Of a stretch of 34,366 nucleotides of DNA, positions 24,582 through 33,718 are shown piece by piece. Each line of letters opens with the position of its first letter. Within the stretch, counting starts at the first letter, position 1. The notes under the pieces were generated by a model. It had not been told where the DNA came from, made no database searches, and was given only the letters and a program-made list of their open reading frames with translations. The stretch comes from an uncultured Planctomycetota bacterium. Lineage in GTDB: Bacteria > Planctomycetota > Planctomycetia > Gemmatales > HRBIN36. The position numbers and the translations under genes are program-made. The stretch covers positions 1 to 34,366 of the forward strand of contig CALFAY010000047.1 of the NCBI GenBank assembly GCA_937944855.1, written 5' to 3'.

Positions 24582-25496
24582 TCAGACCGTCCGTTGGATG
24601 TTGGAAAGGCGTTCCAGGGCAATCATGAGAGCATGCGTGCCTTTGCGGCCCAGCCCGTGGGCGCGGACCGCCTCGTAGAGTTGCTTGGCCAACGCCAGAC
24701 CCGGCAGACAAAGATTCATGCGTTCCGCTTCGGCCAGGGCGATGCCCATGTCCTTGATGAAATGCTCGACGAAGAAGCCCGGCTCGAAGTTCCGCTGAAT
24801 GATCCGCGGCCCGAGATTGTTCAGGGACCAGCTTGCCGCCGCGCCGCCGCCGACCGATTGCAGTACCGTGTTCAGGTCCAGGCCCGCCTTGTAGCCGTAC
24901 AGCAACGCCTCGCAGACGCCGATCATGTTCGTGGCGATAAGGATCTGGTTGACCATCTTGGTATGCTGTCCGGCTCCCGGACCGCCCTGATGCACGATGG
25001 TCTTTCCCATGCACTCGAACAGCGGCCGGACCGCTTCCACCACCTCGGCATCGCCGCCGACCATGATCGACAGACGAGCTTCCCGCGCCCCGACATCCCC
25101 CCCCGATACGGGAGCATCGAGACTGCCCACCCCCTTCGCCTTGGCCGCCTCGTAGATTTCCCGGGCCAGGCTCGGCTCGCTGGTGGTCATGTCCACGAGC
25201 ACCGAACCCGGACGAGATCCGGCCAAGGCCCCTTGCGGCCCCAGGAACACTTCGCGGACATCCTTGGGAAATCCGACGATGGCGAAGACAACGTCCGAGC
25301 GTTCGGCAACCGCCCTGGGACTGTCGGCCCAGGCGGCTCCCTGGTCCAGCAGCGGTTGGGCCTTCTCCCGCGTCCGGTTGTACACCGTGGCGGAATAGCC
25401 CTTGCTCATGACGTGCTGGCACATCCATCGGCCCATGACACCCAGACCGATCCATCCGACCCGCGTTTTGCCCGGTTCTGCCTTGGTGAACGGCAT
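24582..25496 (-). CDS. NAD(P)-dependent 3-hydroxyisobutyrate dehydrogenase family oxidoreductase
   Basis: The protein has 304 aa. An N-terminal Rossmann domain carries WIGLGVMG (residues 15-22). [14 protein letters not shown] is the family substrate-binding segment, and the catalytic lysine lies in [10 protein letters not shown]. The C-terminal domain is helical. The family includes 3-hydroxyisobutyrate dehydrogenase, tartronate semialdehyde reductase and succinic semialdehyde reductases. Sequence alone does not settle which. It lies 143 bp upstream of the large DUF1559 gene on the same strand, and is divergent from cinA across an AT-rich spacer. Confidence 0.87.
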   Translation of the reverse strand: MPFTKAEPGKTRVGWIGLGVMGRWMCQHVMSKGYSATVYNRTREKAQPLLDQGAAWADSPRAVAERSDVVFAIVGFPKDVREVFLGPQGALAGSRPGSVLVDMTTSEPSLAREIYEAAKAKGVGSLDAPVSGGDVGAREARLSIMVGGDAEVVEAVRPLFECMGKTIVHQGGPGAGQHTKMVNQILIATNMIGVCEALLYGYKAGLDLNTVLQSVGGGAAASWSLNNLGPRIIQRNFEPGFFVEHFIKDMGIALAEAERMNLCLPGLALAKQLYEAVRAHGLGRKGTHALMIALERLSNIQRTV

Positions 25497-25536
25497 GATC
25501 TCCCTCGACGCGACACTTCGTGATGGGGGGTTCCTG

Positions 25537-25561
25537 TTGTTGATAACAAAGCGAATATAAA
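25537..25561. promoter_or_regulatory. Inverted repeat and AT-rich box in the divergent spacer before cinA
   Basis: TTGTT-GAT-AACAA (25537-25549) is a perfect 5-bp inverted repeat. TATAAA (25556-25561) follows on the plus strand. They lie in the 144-bp spacer between the oxidoreductase (-) and cinA (+), where promoters for both must lie. No well-spaced -35/-10 pair is clear. Confidence 0.25.
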
Positions 25562-25640
25562 AGCTCAGGCAGACAGTGAAAAGTCCCGGGCCGACCAGCC
25601 GGCTTACCCGGGCCGCTCAGGAATCAGTCAGGCCGAACCT

Positions 25641-26927
25641 ATGGAAAATACCGTTCTTGCGAGTTCTGCGAATTCGACGCCAAAAGCCGAGGTGCTGGCC
25701 ATCGGCAGCGAATTGACCAACGGCCAGTGCCTCGACACCAACAGCCCGTGGCTCAGCCGGAAGCTGGCCGAGATCGGCATCACGGTCCGCTGGCACACCA
25801 TTATCGGCGACGACCTCGACGACAACCTTCAGGCCTTCCGCATCGCCGCCGAGCGGGCCGATCTCGTGGTCAGCACCGGCGGCCTGGGACCGACGCAGGA
25901 CGACCTGACCCGTGAAGCTCTGTCCCGCGTTGCCAAGGCGCCGCTGGAGTTGCACGAGCCTTCACTGGCCGCCATCGAACAGATGTTCGCCCAGCGCGGC
26001 CGGGTGATGCCCGAGGCCAACCGCGTTCAGGCCTACTGTCCCCGGGGCGGAGTCATGCTGCCCAACGAGCATGGCACCGCGCCGGGCATCTGGCTGGAGA
26101 CGCCCCAGACTGTCTTCGTCGCCCTGCCGGGACCGCCCCGCGAGATGCAGCCGATGTGGGAACAAGAGGTCGTGCCGCGCCTGCGGCAACGCTTCGGACA
26201 GACCGGCGTAACGATTCATCGCCGCATCAACACCTTCGGTTGGGGCGAGTCGATGGTCGAGGAGAAAGTCCGCGACCTGACCCGTCGCGGCCATGTGCCC
26301 GAAGTCGGCATCACCGCTCATGACGCCGTGGTGTCGCTGCGGATCATCGGCCGCGGTCCCGATGCCGAGGCTGCCTGGAAGCAGATCGAACCGATTGAAA
26401 AGCTGATACGCGACCGGCTCGGTCCCATCGTCTTCGGCGTCGATGACGAGGATTTGCACGACGTGGTGGCGCGAATGCTGCACGAGCGGGGTCTGACCAT
26501 CGCCACGGCGGAAAGCCTGACCGGCGGACTGGTGGCTCAGATGCTTTCCCGCGTTCCGGGAGTGAGCGAGAACCTCCGCGGCGGCGTCGTCGCCTACACC
26601 AACGAAGTGAAGCGGGACTGGCTCGGCGTGCCGCAGGAGCTTCTCGACCGCTACGGAGCCGTCAGCGAGCAAGTGGCCGAGGCGATGGCTGTCGGCTGCC
26701 GCCAGCGCTTCGGCACCGATCTGGCCGTCAGCACAACCGGCCTGGCCGGACCCGGCGGCGGAACCCCGGAGAAGCCGGTGGGCCTGGTCTACGCGGCCGT
26801 CGCCTGGGAGGGGGGCGTCCGCAGCAGCCATTTCCTCTGGGGCACGGAACGCACTCAGATCCAAGGTCGAGCCGCCCGCATGGCCCTCAATCTTGCCCGC
26901 TTGCACCTGTCTTCCCGGCTGCCCTAG
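25641..26927 (+). CDS. cinA: CinA: pyrophosphatase domain plus nicotinamide-nucleotide amidase domain
   Basis: The protein has 428 aa, normal for the two-domain form. The N-terminal MoCF-like domain (from about residue 16, AEVLAIGSELTNGQ, with VSTGGLGPTQDD) hydrolyses ADP-ribose or NMN-related nucleotides. The C-terminal PncC domain (from about residue 275, with TIATAESLTGGL and STTGLAGPGGGTPEKPVG) deamidates NMN in pyridine nucleotide salvage. In some bacteria CinA is linked to competence and is co-expressed with recA; no recA is visible here. The ATG at 25641 has only a weak CAGG-type site. The TPR gene follows after 141 bp. Confidence 0.93.
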   Translation: MENTVLASSANSTPKAEVLAIGSELTNGQCLDTNSPWLSRKLAEIGITVRWHTIIGDDLDDNLQAFRIAAERADLVVSTGGLGPTQDDLTREALSRVAKAPLELHEPSLAAIEQMFAQRGRVMPEANRVQAYCPRGGVMLPNEHGTAPGIWLETPQTVFVALPGPPREMQPMWEQEVVPRLRQRFGQTGVTIHRRINTFGWGESMVEEKVRDLTRRGHVPEVGITAHDAVVSLRIIGRGPDAEAAWKQIEPIEKLIRDRLGPIVFGVDDEDLHDVVARMLHERGLTIATAESLTGGLVAQMLSRVPGVSENLRGGVVAYTNEVKRDWLGVPQELLDRYGAVSEQVAEAMAVGCRQRFGTDLAVSTTGLAGPGGGTPEKPVGLVYAAVAWEGGVRSSHFLWGTERTQIQGRAARMALNLARLHLSSRLP

Positions 26928-26986
26928 ATCGGCAGGTCCATCCGAAGAGCCTTGGCGAAAATCGCCCCGGTCGTTATCATGCCGCG

Positions 26987-27018
26987 GCTTTGCCCTCTTC
27001 CAGGGCCTTTGGCAAGGC
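26987..27018 (+). other. Hairpin between cinA and the TPR gene
   Basis: GCTTTGCC (26987-26994) and GGCAAGGC (27011-27018) can pair over 8 bp with one G-U pair, followed by AAAAGG. A competing smaller hairpin is GCCCT (26992-26996) / AGGGC (27002-27006). The segment could be a weak terminator of cinA or a leader structure of the next gene. Confidence 0.3.
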
Positions 27019-27068
27019 AAAAGGAAGGAAGGGAGGGCCGGAGCGTGTCAGCGACAGGGAGGCGCGGC

Positions 27069-29312
27069 ATGAGGCAGCCAGGACTTCGGATCGCTTTGTG
27101 CTGGGTCGGTTTGACGCTTGGTGGCGACGCCGCCCTGGCTCAGATTTACTTCGGACGCGATCTCGAAATCGAACGGCCAAAACTGGCCGCGCCGAACCCC
27201 GGAACCCCGGCACAACAGAACCATTTCAAGGCCCTGCGGCTGTTCGTGAAGGCTCGTCTTCTGGAGCAGGAGAACCGGCTCGTCGAAGCAATCCGGCTCT
27301 ATGAAGAGGCCTTGAAATACGATCCCGAGGCAGTGCCGCTTTATAAAGCCCTCGTCCCCCTGTGTTTCGCCCTGGACCGGGATCACCAGGCCCTGGACTA
27401 CTGCCGTCTGGTCCTTGAAAAGGAACCGGACAATGCTGCCTTGGCCTACCGTTACGCTTCCGAGCTGAACGACCGCGGCCGCTCCGACGAGGCCCTGACC
27501 GTCCTCAAGGCATACGCCGATCATGCCGCCTTGAAAGACAACCCCGTGCTGTCCGCCCAGATCCACTTCCTGCTGGCAGAGTTGCACGAGGATCGGCAGC
27601 AGTATCTGGAGGCCGCCCAGGCGTTGCAGCAAGTCGTCGCGGTCCTGGAAAAAGCCGGTCCCGCGAATCTGCCCGCGATTCCTTTGCCGCAAAAGCAGGT
27701 GGAGGAGGAACTGGCCCGGACCTGCGAGAAGCTCGGCCGCCTGGAACTGCTGGCCCGACGTTACGACCGGGCCATCGCCGCCTTCGAGAAGGCTCAGCAG
27801 AAGAATCCGACCCAGGCGGGGCGCCTGCATCTCCATCTTGCCGAGGTGCATCTGGCCCGGGACGATCCCAAGGCGGCCCTGGCTTCCTTGCAGAAGTACC
27901 TGGCCACGCAGCCGGGCGGCGACGAAGCTTACCGCCTGCTTGTGACTCTGCTCAACCGACTCAACCGCCAGCGTGAAATCGTGCCCACGCTGGAACAGGC
28001 CGCGGCTCGGGACCCGTACAATCAAGCCCTCAAGATGTTGCTCGCCGAGGAATGCGTCCGAGCCGGGGATTTCCGCAAGGCCGAGAACCTCTATCTCGCC
28101 AGCATAGCTGAGTATCCCTCCGAGGAGGCCTATCGGGGGCTGGCTCGGCTATATCAGAAGCAGAACCGCTGGGGCGAGCTGGTCCGCAAACTGGACCAGG
28201 ATTTCAGCGATCCGCGGCATCTGCCTTCCGCTCGCATGCAGATTCAAGTGCTCAGTGCGGAAGCCGATCTGCTCAAGGGGGTGGCGACGGCGGCTCGGAA
28301 CCTGCCCCGGGGCGGCGAGACGCTCCGCTTCCAGACCCGCCGCGTGCTGGCCACGCTGGCCCGGCAGCACAAGTTCTACGATCTAGCCGAGCACTTCTGC
28401 CGCAAATGCCTGCCCGACGATCCGCAGCCCGGCGAAGGCTATCTGGAACTGTGCCGTGTCCTCAGCGAAGCCCAGAAATGGGAGGCCGAGGCCGAGGTCT
28501 GTCGGGAAGCTCTGACGCGCCATCTGCGCGTCCCGGCCATCGTGTTCCAACTGGAACTGGCTCGAGCCTTGGCTCTGGCGGGCAAGGACAAAGAGGCTCA
28601 GGCCGCCGCTCGCATCGCCATGCAGCAGGCCAGGCCGGGTACTGACGAGGTCTTCCAGGCCCATTACACCCTCGTGGTCGCCCTGTATCGCGGACAGCAT
28701 CTCGAGCAAGCCGCCCAGGAAGCCGACCAACTGCTCCAGAACACCGTGGATGCCCGCGGTCAGCGTCAGGTGCATTACCTGCTATCGGTCATCCACAGTG
28801 CCCGCAAGGACTATCCCCGGGCCGAGTCGCATCTTCAGCGGGTTTTAGAGATCGACCCCGAAGACGCGACTGCCTGCAACGACCTCGGTTACCTGTGGGC
28901 CGATCAGGGCAAGAATCTCGAAGAAGCCGAACGACTGATCCGCAAGGCCATCGAACTGGACCGGGCCAATCGCCGAAAGCTGCACGGAAGTCTGGAACAG
29001 CGTCTTGAGGATGGCGATAATGCAGCATATGTAGATAGTTTGGGGTGGGTGTTGTACCGTCGAGGACGACTCGAAGAGGCCTGCCAGGAACTGGAGCGGG
29101 CCGCTCGGCTGATGACCGACGAGGATCCCGTGATCTGGGATCACCTGGGCGAGGTGTATTACGAACTGGGCCGACGCGATCAGGCCCGGACGGCCTGGGA
29201 AAAGGCTGTGCAACTCTACGAAAAATCGCGGCGACGGGATCCGGAGCGGGTCCAGGTTCTGCTGGGCAAGCTGAAGGCGCTCCAGGCGACGGCGGCGGGA
29301 AGCAAGCCGTAA
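27069..29312 (+). CDS. Secreted tetratricopeptide repeat protein
   Basis: The protein has 747 aa. A signal peptide ends at ALA|Q (residues 22-25), so it is exported. Most of the rest is helix-turn-helix TPR units. Clear ones include ENRLVEAIRLYEEALKYDPE near the start, DYPRAESHLQRVLEIDPED in the last third, and RRDQARTAWEKAVQLYEKS at the end. TPR arrays are scaffolds for protein complexes; no catalytic domain is seen. The start at 27069 is chosen because AGGGAGG (27056-27062) lies 6 nt upstream and it gives a clean signal peptide; the longer frame from 26952 gives an Arg/Gly-rich extension. yebC follows after 75 bp. Confidence 0.85.
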   Translation: MRQPGLRIALCWVGLTLGGDAALAQIYFGRDLEIERPKLAAPNPGTPAQQNHFKALRLFVKARLLEQENRLVEAIRLYEEALKYDPEAVPLYKALVPLCFALDRDHQALDYCRLVLEKEPDNAALAYRYASELNDRGRSDEALTVLKAYADHAALKDNPVLSAQIHFLLAELHEDRQQYLEAAQALQQVVAVLEKAGPANLPAIPLPQKQVEEELARTCEKLGRLELLARRYDRAIAAFEKAQQKNPTQAGRLHLHLAEVHLARDDPKAALASLQKYLATQPGGDEAYRLLVTLLNRLNRQREIVPTLEQAAARDPYNQALKMLLAEECVRAGDFRKAENLYLASIAEYPSEEAYRGLARLYQKQNRWGELVRKLDQDFSDPRHLPSARMQIQVLSAEADLLKGVATAARNLPRGGETLRFQTRRVLATLARQHKFYDLAEHFCRKCLPDDPQPGEGYLELCRVLSEAQKWEAEAEVCREALTRHLRVPAIVFQLELARALALAGKDKEAQAAARIAMQQARPGTDEVFQAHYTLVVALYRGQHLEQAAQEADQLLQNTVDARGQRQVHYLLSVIHSARKDYPRAESHLQRVLEIDPEDATACNDLGYLWADQGKNLEEAERLIRKAIELDRANRRKLHGSLEQRLEDGDNAAYVDSLGWVLYRRGRLEEACQELERAARLMTDEDPVIWDHLGEVYYELGRRDQARTAWEKAVQLYEKSRRRDPERVQVLLGKLKALQATAAGSKP

Positions 29313-29387
29313 CCGGACCCGCGACTGCGCCTGGTTCGCTCGGTCCAGGCGGAAGACAACATCGAGATTGCCACGCGAGGGGATGTC

Positions 29388-30140
29388 ATGGCTGGGCATT
29401 CGCACTGGGCGACAATCAAACGGGCCAAAGGGGCAGCCGACGCCAAGCGCGGTCAGCTGTTCAGCAAACTGAGTCGAGCGATCATCGTGGCAGCCCGGGC
29501 GGGCGGCGGCGATCCGGAGACCAATCTCAAGCTCCGCTACGCCATCGAAAAAGCCCGGCAGGCCAGCATGCCCAAGGAGAACATCGACCGGGCCATCAAG
29601 AAAGGCACCGGCGAATCGGGCGACTCCCACTTCGAGGAAATCACCTACGAGGGCTACGGCCCCGGCGGGGTGGCGATCATGGTCGATGTCGCCACCGACA
29701 ATCGCAACCGCACCGCCACGGAACTGCGGAAGATTTTCGAGAAAGGCGGGGGCAAGATGGGGTCGGCCGGAAGCGTTGCCTTCCAGTTCGAACGCAAGGG
29801 CCTGTTCGCCTTCGACGCCAACACGGTGGACGAAGACCGCCTCATGGAAGTCGCCCTCGAGGCCGGCGCCGATGACGTCCGCCGCAGCGGCAACAATTTC
29901 GAAGTCACCTGCGATCCGCCGCTGTTCAACAAGGTGCAGGAGGCGTTCGCTGCCGCCCAACTCGTGCCGCTCAGCGCCGAAATCACGCAACTGGCCAAGG
30001 CCCCGATGGACGTGGACCCGGAAACGGCCCGCAAGGTGCTCAAACTGATGGAAACGCTGGACGAGCACGACGACGTGCAGAACGTCTATTCCACGCTCAA
30101 CATTACGCCGGAACTGGCCGCCGCCGCGGCCGCCGAGTGA
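29388..30140 (+). CDS. yebC: YebC/PmpR/TACO1 family protein
   Basis: The protein has 250 aa, the family length. It begins with the near-invariant MAGHSHWATIKRAKGA and has the conserved ITYEGYGPGGVAIMVD and TATELRKIFEKGGGKMG. Members were described as DNA-binding regulators (PmpR) and, more recently, as ribosome-associated factors that ease translation of proline-rich stretches, like mitochondrial TACO1. The latter role would suit an organism that makes proline-rich proteins such as the repeat protein in this window, although that link is only inference. GAGGGGA precedes the ATG. No ruvC or ruvA is adjacent, although they often are in other bacteria. A strong terminator follows the stop. Confidence 0.95.
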   Translation: MAGHSHWATIKRAKGAADAKRGQLFSKLSRAIIVAARAGGGDPETNLKLRYAIEKARQASMPKENIDRAIKKGTGESGDSHFEEITYEGYGPGGVAIMVDVATDNRNRTATELRKIFEKGGGKMGSAGSVAFQFERKGLFAFDANTVDEDRLMEVALEAGADDVRRSGNNFEVTCDPPLFNKVQEAFAAAQLVPLSAEITQLAKAPMDVDPETARKVLKLMETLDEHDDVQNVYSTLNITPELAAAAAAE

Positions 30141-30161
30141 CGCCTCCCTGTCACAAAGCAA

Positions 30162-30194
30162 AAACGGCGTGGGAAAGTCACACCCACGCCGTTT
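30162..30194. terminator. Strong bidirectional terminator
   Basis: AAACGGCGTGGG (30162-30173) and CCCACGCCGTTT (30183-30194) form a perfect 12-bp stem with a 9-nt loop. They lie between yebC (+) and the toroid gene (-). The A/T ends of the stem give U-runs in both directions. Confidence 0.85.
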
Positions 30195-30232
30195 CCGTTT
30201 GTCGATTCACTGGAGAGCGAAAGGGCAACGGT

Positions 30233-32023
30233 TCAGTTGGCTCCCTTGTCGTCCTTTTTCATCTCCTTCATTTCAGGCTTCATCTCTTCGGCATCGATTT
30301 CCTTGCTCACCTGCTCGCGGCGATACAGGGGCAGGTGGCGGTAATAGACTTCGAGGGTCAAGCAGGCCAGCGACGTGGAGTAGATGCGGCCGCCCGCTCC
30401 GCCGTGATCGGAGCCGCGCGGGTCCCAGCTGCCTTCGCGGTGGCCGTCGTCCTTCTTCAGCTGAGTCCGGATCAGGAAGTCGCGCATCCGGGGATTCCAG
30501 GCATCCCAGTACTTATCGCCCATGTGGTGCATGACCTGAGTGGCGTAGTAGTAGTAGTAAATGGGTCCGAGCTGCTCTCCAGGCCGGGGCTTTTCCGGAG
30601 GAGGTGCAGCACTGCGAAGCAGGAACTCGCAGCCCTTGTGCAGCGCAGGATTCCGCGGTCCCCAACCCATGTACTGGCGACAGAGCAGGGCTGCTGCGGT
30701 CATGGCCGGCGTGGCTCCGTTGCCGGGCACGTAGGAGTAGCGGGAGCCGCCTTCGCTCTGGCAGGAGTCCAGCCAGCGTTTGGCCAAGTCCAACGTCTGC
30801 GATCGCACCGTCAGCCCCGCCATCTGGCCCGATCGCAGGGCCATGACCTGCCAGGCCACGACCGAAGTATCGCCATCGGTTCGCGGCTGATAGCGCCAGC
30901 CGCCGGTCTGGGTGTTCTGAGCGTACTCAATGAACTGGATGGCCTTCTGGGCGGGCAGGCGGAGCTTGATATCCGACGTCATGCCGTAGGCTTCGCACAG
31001 GGCGATGGTGGCCAGAGCGTGGGCATACATGCCGCCGCCGAGGTCGCCGTTGTTCTGCTGACGGCCAGTCAGGAACTGCAAGGCCCGCAGGACGTTGCCG
31101 GCGTAGGGACTGGCTCCCTTCTTGTGGGTGTGACCGGCCCCGAGGAAGGGCAACAGGCCCAGGGCCGTTCCGGCCGTGTCACTGTCGATGACGCTTCCTT
31201 CGAAGTTGAGGTCCTTGCACCGACAGGCTGGGTTGTGGCGATGGTAGTTATTCAAGGACCAGCGACCGTCGGGGGACTGGTGAGCGGCCAGCCAACGCAA
31301 GGCCCGAGCTACCGCTGCTTCGGAAGCATCGTTGCCGCCGGCGGCCCGAATGCTGTCCAGGGTGCGGGAGGTGCGGGCACCGAAGCCGCCCGCCGTGGGC
31401 GATCCGCCGCCGCGGCCGGTCGGGATGCCGCCGCCGTCGCCCATCGGACCGGCCCCCTGATCGCCCTTGAAGCCGTAAGCGGCATCAGCGAGAAGGTGCC
31501 CGGCGAAGCCTTCGTTGGCCAGGGCGCCCGCCCCCTGGATACCGCCGTCTGGTCCCGTTCCGGCCCCGGCAACGGCATTGGGATCGAGGGATTCCTGGTA
31601 GCCGGCGGGGAGGTCTTCGGGGTCGGCTCCGGGCAGTTTCGGCTCGGCCGGCGTGGTCACGTCGAAGGCCTGGGTGAAATCTTCGGGATCGTCGATGATG
31701 AAGTCCTTCTCCCGGCGTTCCTGCTCGACCCGGGTTGATTCGTCTTCGAGCACTAGCGTCTTTTTCGTCCCCTGGGCTTCAGCCGCCCCAAGATCGTAGA
31801 AAATCATCATGCCGAGCACGAAGCCCGCATTGAAGACGAGGCTGATAAGGGCCGCGGGCACCAGCGGCAGCAGATCTCGCAGCGTCAGCGGCGTGCTGGA
31901 CAATTCCGTGAGCAAAATGAAGTCCGGACTGGGCAAAGCCGACTTCACGGCCGCCACCTGCGGCGCGGAGTTGGTGGAAGCGGTCGGAACAAAGTCCGCC
32001 TGCGGATTGGCGTTGTTGGACAT
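30233..32023 (-). CDS. Membrane-anchored alpha/alpha-toroid (prenyltransferase/squalene cyclase-like) protein
   Basis: The protein has 596 aa. A hydrophilic N-terminus of ~50 residues is followed by one membrane segment (~52-75, VPAALISLVFNAGFVLG). A Gly-rich disordered region (~150-215) leads to repeats of the prenyltransferase/squalene oxidase type (~235-550), for example ARALRWLAAHQSPDGRWSL, ALQFLTGRQQNNG and AIQFIEYAQNTQTGGWRY. A QLGPIYYYYYAT stretch is present. In planctomycetes such proteins are common, and their toroid is not shown to be a cyclase. The acidic DxDD motif of squalene-hopene cyclase is not seen, so a binding or structural role is more likely than terpene cyclisation. The tail is highly charged (Lys/Glu). 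Upstream lies a gene-poor region. Confidence 0.8.
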   Translation of the reverse strand: MSNNANPQADFVPTASTNSAPQVAAVKSALPSPDFILLTELSSTPLTLRDLLPLVPAALISLVFNAGFVLGMMIFYDLGAAEAQGTKKTLVLEDESTRVEQERREKDFIIDDPEDFTQAFDVTTPAEPKLPGADPEDLPAGYQESLDPNAVAGAGTGPDGGIQGAGALANEGFAGHLLADAAYGFKGDQGAGPMGDGGGIPTGRGGGSPTAGGFGARTSRTLDSIRAAGGNDASEAAVARALRWLAAHQSPDGRWSLNNYHRHNPACRCKDLNFEGSVIDSDTAGTALGLLPFLGAGHTHKKGASPYAGNVLRALQFLTGRQQNNGDLGGGMYAHALATIALCEAYGMTSDIKLRLPAQKAIQFIEYAQNTQTGGWRYQPRTDGDTSVVAWQVMALRSGQMAGLTVRSQTLDLAKRWLDSCQSEGGSRYSYVPGNGATPAMTAAALLCRQYMGWGPRNPALHKGCEFLLRSAAPPPEKPRPGEQLGPIYYYYYATQVMHHMGDKYWDAWNPRMRDFLIRTQLKKDDGHREGSWDPRGSDHGGAGGRIYSTSLACLTLEVYYRHLPLYRREQVSKEIDAEEMKPEMKEMKKDDKGAN

Positions 32024-32554
32024 GATCCCGTCACCCTGCGCAAAGAGACCCCGGAAAGGCTTCCTCTTCTATGATACGGCCGGGAGGCACGCGAAGTTCC
32101 CCTGTTGCCGTCGCTTCCAAGTAAACCATAAACCGCATCCCCGTGCAAACAGAATTTGCGTGCCGCACACACCGACGGGCTTCCGCCTGACCCATTGCCA
32201 GTTTTGTGTCAAGTGCTGAAAAACGGACGGTTTACTGCCAAACGTCTTTCGGTACAGAAGTTACACGAACCAGCCCAGGCCGAACCATGCACGAGGGAAC
32301 CGTCATGGATCGCATGGAGGCGATGGCTTGGATGTCTGTAGAGCTTGTGCAGTGGCTTACGCCGAAGCCAGAGCAAACCCTTGTCCGCCCTGGCGGGGGC
32401 TGCACGAGGCGTGGTACGCGTCAATATTGACACGCTCATCATCATCGTTGGAGCACTGGAGGTAGCTCGATCGCCCAAGCGCAGGCCGACGGGGATCTGG
32501 CCTAACGCTTGGATGCTCGTTCGAGATTAGTGCTGCTGCTGAATCACCTGATGT
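32024..32554. other. Gene-poor 530-bp stretch
   Basis: No recognisable gene is found between the toroid gene and DUF2304. A short frame 32305-32430 (42 codons, MDRMEAMAWMSVELVQWL...) has GAGGGAA 5-6 nt before its ATG, but it has no homolog I know. A 12-bp palindrome lies inside it at 32420-32431. The region may hold regulatory sequence for the toroid gene, which would be transcribed leftwards from 32023. Confidence 0.35.
32420..32431. promoter_or_regulatory. 12-bp perfect palindrome
   Basis: GTCAATATTGAC is a perfect palindrome, flanked by GC on the left and ACGC on the right. A related half, GTGTCAA, occurs near 32204. Two-fold symmetry, AT-rich centre and position in a gene-poor gap suit a transcription-factor dimer site. 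No consensus is recognised. Confidence 0.3.
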
Positions 32555-32941
32555 TCAACGACCAGGCGGCGGGGCAGGCGGGGTGTTGAGCTTTTGTTCC
32601 AGTTGGCGGACCCGTTCCTCCAACAGAGCGAGTTGCTGCGTCAGCCGGATGTTCCGCCGGTACTGGTTGCTGAGCGAAACAGAAACACTGAACGAGTAAA
32701 GATAGATCAGCGTCAAGGCCACGAACAGTACCGCGGAGGGGTAACTCAGCCGCGAGGCTTCGGCGATGGTTTTCAAGACGCTGGGAAATAAGCCGATCAG
32801 CAAGAGCAAGAACGCCAGGACAATCCAGCCCACGGCGTACTTTTCTCGTAGCTCCCGGCGTCGGACCCAATAGAGTGTGATCATGAACGCCACGGCCCCG
32901 CCCACGGCCATCAGCAGTTCCGCGGTAATCTGAATCATCAT
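32555..32941 (-). CDS. DUF2304 family membrane protein
   Basis: A small protein of 128 aa has about three membrane segments (near residues 5-25, 38-58 and 66-90) and then a C-terminal coiled coil (residues ~97-119, LTQQLALLEERVRQLEQKL) ending in a Pro-rich tail. This matches DUF2304, which is typically encoded next to a family 2 glycosyltransferase and may anchor or assist it. Here its ATG (32941) overlaps the stop of the glycosyltransferase gene by ATGA, indicating coupled translation. A second in-frame ATG is at 32938. Confidence 0.83.
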   Translation of the reverse strand: MMIQITAELLMAVGGAVAFMITLYWVRRRELREKYAVGWIVLAFLLLLIGLFPSVLKTIAEASRLSYPSAVLFVALTLIYLYSFSVSVSLSNQYRRNIRLTQQLALLEERVRQLEQKLNTPPAPPPGR

Positions 32942-33669
32942 GCCCGGACTTCCAACCGACGAATCCGGTCAAACAGAATCGCCATCGACACCTTGATCAT
33001 ATAGTATGCCGCTTTCAGTTGGCGAATGCTCGACACGCCGCCTTGCCGCTCGTGCATGACCACCGGCAGCTCGGCAACCTTGAGACGATTGCGGGCACAC
33101 CAGAAGAGGGCTTCCGGCTCGGGGTAGTCTTCGGGGTAATGTTCGGCAAAGCGTTGCCAAGCCCGCGGGCCAGCACAACGATAGCCGCTCGTCGGATCAG
33201 TCACACGCTGGCCGGACAGCAAGCCAATCAGCTTGGCAAAGAAGCGTATACCGATGCGACGGCTGTAAGTGGACTGGAAGCCTTCCGGCGTCGCAGCCAG
33301 GAACCGCGAGCCGATGCATAGATCCAGCCCTTCGGCTTCGCACTTTTGCACCATCGGCACGAGATAGCGGGCATCATGCTGGCCGTCGGCGTCGAATTGG
33401 ATTACATACTTAAACCGGCCTTGCGCAGCGGCGTAACGGTAGCCCGTTTGTACGGCGGCCCCGATGCCCGAGTTGACCGGCAGATGCACCACATGCAGCG
33501 GAACGCGGCTGGTTCGGGCCAGTTGCTCCGCCAACGGCCCCGTCTTGTCCGTGGACCCGTCGTTGACGATCAACACCTCGAAGCCCGACGGCAAATCCTG
33601 CAAACTCGCCACGGTACCTGCCAGGGCTTCTTCTTCATTGAATGCGGGAATCACGATCAACGCCGTCAT
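32938..33669 (-). CDS. Family 2 glycosyltransferase
   Basis: The protein has 243 aa. The GT-A fold starts with ALIVIPAFNEEEAL, followed by VLIVNDGSTDKT, NSGIGAAVQTGYRYA and the DxD-bearing FDADGQHD. The C-terminus includes YRCAGPRAWQRFAEHYPEDYPEPEAL, typical of dolichyl-phosphate-sugar-type transferases in polysaccharide clusters. It acts at the cytoplasmic face of the inner membrane. The downstream DUF2304 gene overlaps its stop. The upstream neighbour is another glycosyltransferase 49 bp away, so the three probably form an operon for a surface glycan. The sugar is unknown. Confidence 0.9.
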   Translation of the reverse strand: MTALIVIPAFNEEEALAGTVASLQDLPSGFEVLIVNDGSTDKTGPLAEQLARTSRVPLHVVHLPVNSGIGAAVQTGYRYAAAQGRFKYVIQFDADGQHDARYLVPMVQKCEAEGLDLCIGSRFLAATPEGFQSTYSRRIGIRFFAKLIGLLSGQRVTDPTSGYRCAGPRAWQRFAEHYPEDYPEPEALFWCARNRLKVAELPVVMHERQGGVSSIRQLKAAYYMIKVSMAILFDRIRRLEVRA

Positions 33670-33718
33670 GGGATGGCTCGTCTGCGCAGTTGTTGACTCG
33701 TCTCATTCCCTCACGACG

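Noticed and set aside
30545..30562. Trinucleotide run as a microsatellite of note
   Set aside because: It only codes for the short Tyr run in the toroid protein; too short to be meaningful.
32345..32530. 61-codon plus-strand frame in the gene-poor gap
   Set aside because: It has no ribosome binding site, no known homolog and overlaps another short frame; not supported as a gene.
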